From an uncultured Lachnospira sp. (lineage in GTDB: Bacteria > Bacillota > Clostridia > Lachnospirales > Lachnospiraceae): a stretch of DNA of 7,420 bases. This document shows, piece after piece, positions 1 to 5,278 of this stretch. The DNA is taken from assembly GCA_900772425.1 (NCBI GenBank), contig CAAHEK010000156.1, forward strand, positions 1 to 7,420. Direction: 5' to 3'. A model generated the notes under the pieces. It ran no database searches. It had not been told where the DNA came from and was given only the letters and a program-made list of their open reading frames with translations. A program made the position numbers and the translations under genes. Position 1 is the first letter of the stretch. Every line of letters starts with the position of its first letter.

Positions 1-138
1 GATGCTGAATTTGTTGCCGCCAAAATAAAGGAACGCATGGGTATAGACAACATATGGATTAATTACATATGCCCTACCATAGGCGCACATTCAGGTCCGG
101 GCACACTTGCACTCTTCTTCATGGGAGAACACAGATAA
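1..138 (+). CDS. DegV family protein, C-terminal fragment (5' end outside window)
   Basis: Frame 1 is open from the first base to a TAA at 136-138 and encodes 45 residues. The end of the protein reads PTIGAHSGPGTLALFFMGEHR in two overlapping pieces: PTIGAHSGPGTLALFF and then MGEHR. The IGAHSGPGTL(A/G)LFF signature is typical of the C-terminus of DegV-family proteins. In that family the conserved histidine-glycine segment lines the fatty-acid pocket. Characterised members (FakB) bind a fatty acid and present it to the kinase FakA for phosphorylation. Clostridia carry many DegV paralogues, so the exact ligand and partner cannot be stated. The N-terminal roughly 240 residues lie outside the window. 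The gene converges on the sleC-like gene, and a strong hairpin lies 40 nt after the stop. Confidence 0.85.
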   Translation, partial: DAEFVAAKIKERMGIDNIWINYICPTIGAHSGPGTLALFFMGEHR

Positions 139-178
139 TAGATAAACAAAACTGATTAATCAATTGCAATTATAATGC

Positions 179-244
179 ATAAAAATAATACATAGGTTTT
201 TGTTCCACTTTACACAGTCGCAAAAACCTATGTATTATTTTTAT
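179..244. terminator. Bidirectional intrinsic terminator between convergent genes
   Basis: A perfect 24-bp inverted repeat has arms at 179-202 and 221-244 and an 18-nt loop. The inner part of the stem contains ATAGG/CCTAT followed by an A-tract/T-tract. The outer part is A/T-only, so each strand gives a hairpin ending in a U-rich run. It sits between the degV-like stop (138, + strand) and the sleC-like stop (321, - strand), where a shared terminator is expected. The stem is unusually long and AT-rich, but its position and symmetry make the call strong. Confidence 0.85.
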
Positions 245-320
245 ATTAAATCTGTTGCTAATATTAATGCTGAATATAACAATTGGTCATAGTGCTTTTG
301 TTATCATATTTGTGCCTGTA

Positions 321-1592
321 TCACACAAGCTCTGCTATTCCCGACAATCTTACATACCAGTCTGATATTTTATACCACGTTGCAAAATCAACAACTCCTG
401 TCTGCGGAAGGTTGAATATTCTCTGAAACTCTCTTACGGCCTGTGCTGTACGTTCTCCGTATATACCATCGGGAGTAAGCCGTGGTATTGAATTATAAAA
501 TTCGCCTATTAAATTCAGCTGTTCCTGCAGCTGCATTACCTTCTGTCCGGTTGAGCCAATATCAAGATTTGCTCCCGGCCATGAGGCAGGAATTCCACTT
601 ATCTGTTCAGCTGTATTTATATACATATTATCGCCATAATAATATCTTAATATCTCAATTGTATCATAATTCTGATCTCCTAAATACTTACTCCCCCATT
701 GGCTGAGCCAGTTAGGACACGTTACTCTCTTTCCGTCACAATACTGTGTAAGAATAGGCTGTTTTACATTCGGTCTTGAAAGATAGCTGTCAAATATTTC
801 GTCAACGACCTCCGATATACTTGTAAAATAATTCCTTCCGTTTATCCACTTATGGTCAAATGCCGTTGAAGAAGTAATCGTAAAGTTATACCCACGATTT
901 CTGTACCATTCTGTATATACCCTGTTTAATGTAAATGACATTATCGCGAGGATATTAGCCTCAATGGTCTGTCTTGGCCATGTCGAATATATCTCACTGC
1001 TTGCAACATTTTTTATATAATCCCTGTATCTTACATAGTAATCCGTTGCTGTTGAATCCGTTGGGACACCATCATGTACTACTATAATCTCCGGAACTAC
1101 AACTCTGCTTAATACTATTTCCCCCGGCGCATTTACAGGCTTTATCTCCTGCTCTGCAATTTTAGGCGGATAATTTCCAAACAATGTATTCGCCGGTATC
1201 ACAATATTCTGATACTGTTCGCCCCTGTCATTTTTTCTAAGACAAATATTTTGCAGATTAGTTTCTCCCGAAAACACTTCCGAGCCCGAAACATTAACCG
1301 AATCATATCCTCTTGCAGCTACCTGCACCGTATATTCCGAATACGGCTGTTCCTCACCCGGCTCCATACTATATTCAACAGGCGGTGCAGACAGATTTTC
1401 CAAATCGACCTGACCATCTGCATTGGTATAAGTTTCTTCTATTAAAGAATCAGGTTCTCCTGTATAAGATATTCTTACTCTCGCTCCCGGTACAGGTCCG
1501 TTATTTGTTCTGTCAAAAACACTCACTCTCATTCTTCCTCTATCTATATAGTTAGGTGGTGTTTCAAGTGTATGTACATATCCAACGTTCAT
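321..1592 (-). CDS. sleC: Spore cortex-lytic enzyme SleC-like protein (SpoIID-type catalytic domain + peptidoglycan-binding domain)
   Basis: This 423-residue protein is about the usual SleC length. Residues ~20-118 resemble a carboxypeptidase-regulatory/transthyretin-like beta domain (MRVSVFDRTNNGPVPGARV). They correspond to the N-terminal pro-region of SleC. Residues ~165-325 form the SpoIID/LytB-like catalytic domain. The segment YIKNVASSEIYSTWP places a Glu at 200 where SpoIID has its catalytic Glu, and the conserved QYCDGKRVTCPNWLSQWGS follows at 283-301. Residues ~341-410 are a PG_binding_1 domain (DIGSTGQKV, DGIYGERTAQAVREFQ). By family knowledge, SleC is a lytic transglycosylase packed in the spore as a zymogen and activated by Csp proteases at germination to degrade cortex. 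No csp gene is in the window. There is no obvious signal peptide. For the start at 1592, GAGGA lies at 1604-1608 with an 11-nt gap. An alternative ATG at 1532 has GAGG only 4 nt upstream and would match SleC proteins that lack the first 20 residues. The gene is divergent from the amidase. Confidence 0.88.
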   Translation of the reverse strand: MNVGYVHTLETPPNYIDRGRMRVSVFDRTNNGPVPGARVRISYTGEPDSLIEETYTNADGQVDLENLSAPPVEYSMEPGEEQPYSEYTVQVAARGYDSVNVSGSEVFSGETNLQNICLRKNDRGEQYQNIVIPANTLFGNYPPKIAEQEIKPVNAPGEIVLSRVVVPEIIVVHDGVPTDSTATDYYVRYRDYIKNVASSEIYSTWPRQTIEANILAIMSFTLNRVYTEWYRNRGYNFTITSSTAFDHKWINGRNYFTSISEVVDEIFDSYLSRPNVKQPILTQYCDGKRVTCPNWLSQWGSKYLGDQNYDTIEILRYYYGDNMYINTAEQISGIPASWPGANLDIGSTGQKVMQLQEQLNLIGEFYNSIPRLTPDGIYGERTAQAVREFQRIFNLPQTGVVDFATWYKISDWYVRLSGIAELV

Positions 1593-1618
1593 TTATTTTT
1601 ATTTCCTCGTTTTTTGAT

Positions 1619-1646
1619 TATTATATGCAAATGGTATGTACTATAT
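1619..1646 (-). promoter_or_regulatory. Candidate SigE-like (mother-cell) promoter for the sleC-like gene
   Basis: Read on the minus strand, ATA (1646-1644) is followed by 16 nt and then CATATAATA (1627-1619). The Bacillus SigE consensus is roughly ATA-16/18-CATACAmT, so only one -10 position differs. The CATAnnnTA core also matches SigK-type -10 elements. The expected transcript start is near 1612. This gives a very short leader carrying GAGGA at 1604-1608 before the ATG at 1592. The match is by eye in AT-rich DNA. Recognition by a sporulation sigma factor is inference, supported by the nature of the gene. Confidence 0.45.
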
Positions 1647-1690
1647 ACTTGTTCACTCTTGTATTTATCACATTCTTTACATTCAACATG

Positions 1691-1718
1691 CACCCGGCAA
1701 TAGTTTTTACATAAAATA
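1691..1718 (+). promoter_or_regulatory. Candidate SigK-like promoter for the amidase gene
   Basis: CACC at 1691-1694 is followed by 15 nt and then CATAAAATA at 1710-1718. The SigK consensus is about mACm-16-CATAnnnTA. The -10 is a complete match and the spacer is one base short. A start near 1725 would place the GGAGG ribosome binding site (1739-1743) about 15 nt into the message. CwlC, the B. subtilis protein of the same architecture as the downstream product, is SigK-dependent, which supports the guess. It remains a visual match. Confidence 0.4.
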
Positions 1719-1752
1719 ATATGAAATAACTTAAATCTGGAGGCTAATTGAT

Positions 1753-2751
1753 ATGGCTGCACCTGTAGTAGCTATTGACGCCGGTCATGGTGGAAGTGAT
1801 TACGGTGCCATATATAATGGACGTAACGAAAAAGATGATAATCTTAAATTAGCGATGGCTGTTGGTAAAATTCTTGAAAATAATGGCGTTGATGTTTTCT
1901 ATATAAGAACAACCGATGAATATGAGACTCCATTTAAAAAAGCTACTGACGCTAATAATTCTGACGCTGACTATTTCATATCAATACACAGAAATTCATC
2001 TGCAACTCCCGGTGAATATAACGGAGTACAGTCCCTTATTTTTGACGACAGCGGAGTTAAGGCACAGATAGCAAGAAATATCAATAAAAATCTAACAGAC
2101 ATTGGCTTTAAGGATTTAGGTGTGGATGAACGCCCTAATCTTGTTGTGTTAAAAAGGACAAAAATGCCTGCCGTTCTTGTAGAAACCGGCTTTATAAATA
2201 ACGAAAAAGATAACCGGCTGTTTGATGATAATTTTGATGCTATTGCACAAGGTATAGCTGACGGAATCTTACAAAGCATTGTACCTTCAAAAAATAATTA
2301 TGTATCTGATGCAACATTAAACAGCAGTTCAAGCGAGGCTGACAATGTCCAGACACTCAATACGGAGGAATCTGCTGCACCTGCATCAGACATTTCTTCT
2401 ACAGAAAATGCAAACAATACCCAGAATATAGCATCTGTCAATGTATCATCATCCAATATATCATCTGTCACCGGCAATAGCGCAAATACAAATACAAATG
2501 CAACACACGTTATTCCAGAAGAAGAAATAAATGAACCTCTATACCGGGTACAGGTAGGGGCATACAGAAAAAAAGAGAATGCAGAAAGAATGTTAAATTC
2601 TTTGTTAATCGAAGGCTTTCCGGCATTTATTATCTATGAAGACGGATTGTATAAAGTACAGGTTGGCGCATTCCGTTTTCTTGCAAATGCTGTTAAAATG
2701 GAACAGCGCTTACGAAAATTCAGATATAATACTTATATTGTTTATTCTTAA
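1753..2751 (+). CDS. N-acetylmuramoyl-L-alanine amidase, Amidase_3 + C-terminal SPOR domain (CwlC-like)
   Basis: This 332-residue protein cleaves the amide bond between N-acetylmuramic acid and L-alanine in peptidoglycan. Residues 4-176 are a complete zinc amidase (Amidase_3) domain. The expected zinc ligands are His12 (DAGHGG), Glu26 (RNEKDD) and His79 (ISIHRNSS), and the catalytic Glu is 144 (LVETGFINNEKDN). Residues ~180-258 are a Ser/Asn/Thr-rich low-complexity linker. Residues 263-331 form a SPOR domain with two related half-repeats, LYRVQVGAYR and LYKVQVGAFR. SPOR domains bind denuded glycan strands. The protein begins directly with the catalytic fold (MAAPVVAIDAGHGG) and has no signal peptide. 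This matches B. subtilis CwlC, a mother-cell enzyme that acts when the mother-cell wall is lysed. The ATG is set by GGAGG at 1739-1743 with a 9-nt gap. The gene is divergent from the sleC-like gene and ends at a hairpin. The family is certain; the CwlC role is inferred. Confidence 0.93.
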   Translation: MAAPVVAIDAGHGGSDYGAIYNGRNEKDDNLKLAMAVGKILENNGVDVFYIRTTDEYETPFKKATDANNSDADYFISIHRNSSATPGEYNGVQSLIFDDSGVKAQIARNINKNLTDIGFKDLGVDERPNLVVLKRTKMPAVLVETGFINNEKDNRLFDDNFDAIAQGIADGILQSIVPSKNNYVSDATLNSSSSEADNVQTLNTEESAAPASDISSTENANNTQNIASVNVSSSNISSVTGNSANTNTNATHVIPEEEINEPLYRVQVGAYRKKENAERMLNSLLIEGFPAFIIYEDGLYKVQVGAFRFLANAVKMEQRLRKFRYNTYIVYS

Positions 2752-2806
2752 AGATAAGCTCTCATCAATCATCTCAATTACTTCATATAGAATACTTTCT
2801 TATAAA

Positions 2807-2843
2807 AAAACTCCTTATCGGCATCGTTCCGATAAGGAGTTTT
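2807..2843. terminator. Intrinsic terminator shared by convergent amidase and zinc-ribbon genes
   Basis: A perfect 15-bp inverted repeat (arms 2807-2821 and 2829-2843, AAAACTCCTTATCGG and its complement) has a 7-nt loop, CATCGTT. The GC-rich top of the stem is followed by T-rich sequence on the + strand (TTTTATTTTA) and by an A-run before it, which becomes a U-run on the minus strand. It lies 56 nt after the amidase stop and 21 nt beyond the stop of the minus-strand gene. It can therefore terminate transcripts from both sides. Confidence 0.92.
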
Positions 2844-2863
2844 ATTTTACTGTTTAGAAAATA

Positions 2864-4612
2864 TTACTGAATCATTATTTGGCTATTTAATGATTTAAAA
2901 TATTTGTTATACAAAGAATCTGATAACAGCTGCTTTGCTATTTTATTAATATTATTGTAATACCCCATAACATTGGTTCCCTGTGTAGAAAGGAATTTGT
3001 CATTAATTTCTATTGTATTGCCAAAATATGACTTTCCATATGTCATAGATGAGAAGTTAGAAAGCGCATACTGTCCGCTTCCTGATACATCTATGGTATC
3101 TTGGTCTGCCTTTCCTTTGACATATACATTTTTAATTGTAACATTTGTACCTGATACTGACATATCTATTCCAGCACTTATGTACTCACCCTTATACAGA
3201 GTCTGGTCAGGTGTTATATCCATGCTGAAGGATACATCATTAGAATCTTTCTTTACAACAAATTTAGCTGAAGCATTCTCAACATCCTTTATTTCAAAAA
3301 CCATATAATCATATAAATTATCTTTTCCTATAAATGAAGCAGAAACCTCACCACTATCTTCTCCAAATTCACTTGCATCAACTACTGCTTTAACAATCTT
3401 GTTGTCCTTATTAACATATATCTTGAATTTAACAGGCTGCATACCTGATATTTCTTTCTTAGCCTCAGATTTAAGCGTATCTTTATTCATTCCGTATATT
3501 GAAAGCAATGATAAATATGAAGTAAGCTTTGAATCCCCATAGATATTATCAATTGCAGAATCAATGCCAGTCTCAAGTGCTTTCTGGTTAACAGTAACTT
3601 CAAATACATTCACCTTAATATCACCATTATCTGACTGATATGTAGTGCTTTCAACCTTATTATATTCACATGAGTCAACTATATTATCAAACGCCCCCAT
3701 TATGTCACTAACAACAGCTTTGAAAACATCTGCATATAATGAAACTGTTGAAGAATTAAAGCTTCCAAGTCCTGACACACTGCTTCCTGCTCTATAAACA
3801 GAACTTCCGTATGTATCAGCTCCAAGATATGATAATGAAACTCTGAATGAGGTGCTTGAAATCTCAGGAATATTAAAATATAAATAACTGTTATCTGTAT
3901 AAAATGTTGCCTGAACAACCGGTTTACTGTTTCCTGAAGCAAGGCTTACAGTACCGCTTATCTCATTAGAAGATAAACTTGTCTGTATATCATAATTAAC
4001 TGTGTCAACTTTAAGATATGAAAGATAATTGCTTCCGTCAACATTAGCAGAACCAACCTTAAAAGAACCTTTCATCTCCTGTTTATCGCTTATTCCTGTT
4101 GTTGTGAGCTTATCTATACTATCATTTATGCAGGACTCGAAATCTGCTCCTGCATTCTTAAGCGCTGTTATTGCCTGTTTCTTTGGATGAAGCATTTCAT
4201 CTATGTATGGATACGCAAAATATCCTGCCACTCCAAGTAATATGATTCCAGCCAGAACACATACTAAAACTATTGGCCATTTTTTCTTTTTCTTCTTAGC
4301 CTTAGGCATCTCAGACTGGAATTGTGGTTGTGGCATCCCCATCTGCGGCTGCGTGCCATATTGTTGTGGCTGTGTACCGAACTGCTGTGGTTGTGCTCCA
4401 AACTGTTGTGGCTGTGCTCCAAACTGTTGTGGCTGTGTACTGAACTGCTGTGGCTGCGCTTCTGTCTGCTGTTGCTGTACAGTTTCCTGTGGCTGTACAC
4501 TCTGTTGTTGTGTTACTGTTTCCTGCTGTGGCTGTGTTATTTTAATTGGATTGCCACATTTTGGACAAAACTTAGCGTTTTGTGCATCATATCCGCATTT
4601 TGAACAAAACAT
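2864..4612 (-). CDS. Zinc-ribbon, Gln-rich-repeat, single-TM protein with large ectodomain; function unknown
   Basis: This 582-residue protein has a clear architecture. An N-terminal zinc ribbon has Cys3-x2-Cys6 and Cys16-x2-Cys19 (CSKCG, CPKCG). A Gln/Pro-rich stretch at ~27-100 contains five heptad repeats of the type FGxQPQQ (57-91). A lysine cluster (104-111) is followed by one hydrophobic segment (~112-136). About 445 Ser/Thr/Asp-rich, probably beta-rich residues complete the protein. The positive charges before the TM segment predict an inside zinc ribbon and an outside C-terminal domain. The ectodomain has only two cysteines (161 and 315), which could pair. Similar zinc-ribbon membrane proteins are common in Clostridia, but I do not recognise the ectodomain family. 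The start at 4612 is supported by AAGGGG at 4620-4625 with a 7-nt gap. The gene lies 105 nt downstream of folA, with a possible promoter of its own. An envelope sensing or structural role is only a guess. Confidence 0.85.
   Translation of the reverse strand: MFCSKCGYDAQNAKFCPKCGNPIKITQPQQETVTQQQSVQPQETVQQQQTEAQPQQFSTQPQQFGAQPQQFGAQPQQFGTQPQQYGTQPQMGMPQPQFQSEMPKAKKKKKKWPIVLVCVLAGIILLGVAGYFAYPYIDEMLHPKKQAITALKNAGADFESCINDSIDKLTTTGISDKQEMKGSFKVGSANVDGSNYLSYLKVDTVNYDIQTSLSSNEISGTVSLASGNSKPVVQATFYTDNSYLYFNIPEISSTSFRVSLSYLGADTYGSSVYRAGSSVSGLGSFNSSTVSLYADVFKAVVSDIMGAFDNIVDSCEYNKVESTTYQSDNGDIKVNVFEVTVNQKALETGIDSAIDNIYGDSKLTSYLSLLSIYGMNKDTLKSEAKKEISGMQPVKFKIYVNKDNKIVKAVVDASEFGEDSGEVSASFIGKDNLYDYMVFEIKDVENASAKFVVKKDSNDVSFSMDITPDQTLYKGEYISAGIDMSVSGTNVTIKNVYVKGKADQDTIDVSGSGQYALSNFSSMTYGKSYFGNTIEINDKFLSTQGTNVMGYYNNINKIAKQLLSDSLYNKYFKSLNSQIMIQ
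4340..4444 (-). repeat. Five degenerate 21-bp tandem repeats encoding FGxQPQQ heptads
   Basis: Five consecutive 21-bp units run 4424-4444, 4403-4423, 4382-4402, 4361-4381 and 4340-4360. On the + strand a typical unit is CTGTTGTGGCTGTGCTCCAA plus A. Units two and three in coding order are nearly identical in DNA, and the outer ones have diverged. They encode FSTQPQQ, FGAQPQQ, FGAQPQQ, FGTQPQQ and YGTQPQM in the zinc-ribbon protein, between the zinc ribbon and the membrane segment. In-frame length changes by slippage would alter only the linker length. Confidence 0.85.
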
Positions 4613-4661
4613 AATATTTCCCCTTATATTTTTACTCAGGAATTACCCTGATATTGTATTT

Positions 4662-4690
4662 ATAGTATCAGAAAATTCTCCAAAATTCAA
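4662..4690 (-). promoter_or_regulatory. Candidate SigA-type promoter for the zinc-ribbon gene
   Basis: On the minus strand TTGAAT (4690-4685) is followed by 17 nt and TACTAT (4667-4662). A TG lies one base upstream of the -10, giving an extended -10 element (TGATACTAT). Each hexamer matches the consensus at four of six positions, and the spacing is ideal. The expected start is near 4655, giving a leader of about 43 nt before the ATG at 4612. The site lies wholly in the folA to zinc-ribbon gap. It would let the gene be expressed independently of the upstream housekeeping genes. It is a visual match only. Confidence 0.4.
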
Positions 4691-4696
4691 TATATT

Positions 4697-4726
4697 ATAA
4701 CTTATGCTTTACATAACTTATGCTTT
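4697..4726 (-). repeat. Short tandem duplication at the folA stop codon
   Basis: The 14-bp word ATAACTTATGCTTT (+ strand) occurs at 4713-4726 and again at 4697-4710, a 16-bp period with a 2-bp spacer. On the coding strand the first copy contains the end of folA (AAA GCA TAA) and the second copies the same bases just after the stop. The protein C-terminus is not changed by the second copy. Confidence 0.8.
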
Positions 4727-5209
4727 TCTTTGATATCTTACAAATTCATAGCATATGTCAAAATATGTTTTTTCATCACTTCTTGCTGTTTCCTGCCATA
4801 CTCCGTCTTTAAATATGTCAGGAAAATAAGTATCTGCATCATATGTATAATCAATTTTAGTAAGGTGTATTGTATCACAATAAGGAAGCATCTGCTCATA
4901 TACAGATGCACCTCCTATAACATAAACATCCTCCGTCGGATATTCCTTAACTTTATTTAACACCTCATCTACACTATGACATACATAAACATTATCATGC
5001 TTAAAATCTTCACTTGTTGTAATAACAATGTTAGTTCTTTCAACAAGAGGAAGCCCTTGTGGAAGACTTTCAAATGTTTTTCTTCCCATTACAACAACCT
5101 TCCCAACTGTTTCTTCCCTGAACAGCTTCATATCTTCCGGTATACTTACCAACAATTCACCATTTTTCCCGATTCCAAGCTTTTTATCAACAGCTGCAAT
5201 AATATTCAT
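4718..5209 (-). CDS. folA: Dihydrofolate reductase
   Basis: This 163-residue protein has the normal length of bacterial DHFR. It reduces dihydrofolate to tetrahydrofolate with NADPH in the cytoplasm, supplying one-carbon carriers for thymidylate, purine and methionine synthesis. Visible landmarks are the N-terminal strand MNIIAAVD, the substrate-binding acid Asp26 in IPEDMKLFR (E. coli Asp27), VVVMGRKTFES (38-48), the NADPH-binding VYVIGGASVYEQML (95-108), and HLTKI. In the Met20-type loop the usual Leu-Pro-Trp is Leu19-Leu20-Val21, so the conserved Pro and Trp are replaced. The start at 5209 is fixed by an in-frame TAG at 5218-5216. GGGAGG at 5221-5226 lies 11 nt upstream, a rather long spacing. 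The gene follows hflX by 69 nt with no terminator visible between them, so co-transcription is likely. No thyA is present in the window. Confidence 0.95.
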   Translation of the reverse strand: MNIIAAVDKKLGIGKNGELLVSIPEDMKLFREETVGKVVVMGRKTFESLPQGLPLVERTNIVITTSEDFKHDNVYVCHSVDEVLNKVKEYPTEDVYVIGGASVYEQMLPYCDTIHLTKIDYTYDADTYFPDIFKDGVWQETARSDEKTYFDICYEFVRYQRKA

Positions 5210-5278
5210 ATCCCGCTATACCTCCCAATTCATCAAATCATTTCATAAAAATTTTAAGACACGTAACAATAACTTTTC

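Noticed and set aside
276..304. Second inverted repeat ATAACAA/TTGTTAT just downstream of the sleC stop
   Set aside because: It has only 7 A/T-rich base pairs and a 15-nt loop. It is too weak to call next to the much stronger hairpin at 179-244.
1619..1627. TATAAT within CATATAATA read as a vegetative SigA -10 for the sleC-like gene
   Set aside because: No TTGACA-like hexamer lies 16-18 nt upstream (GTATAT at 17 nt), whereas the ATA-16-CATA pattern fits a sporulation sigma factor better. It is not excluded.
1971..2279. Minus-strand open frame of 102 residues inside the amidase gene
   Set aside because: It overlaps the catalytic Amidase_3 domain in antisense, with no supporting start signal or domain.
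4634..4651. Small hairpin TCAGG/CCTGA in the leader of the zinc-ribbon gene
   Set aside because: It has five base pairs and no following U-run. There is no sign of a riboswitch or attenuator.
4203..4700. Plus-strand reading frame of about 165 residues with striking CCGCxxNCCGC repeats, resembling a cysteine-rich peptide
   Set aside because: It is the exact antisense of the Gln-rich repeats and TM segment of the zinc-ribbon gene. CAG/CAA codons read backwards give Cys and Leu-rich repeats. It has no convincing ribosome binding site.
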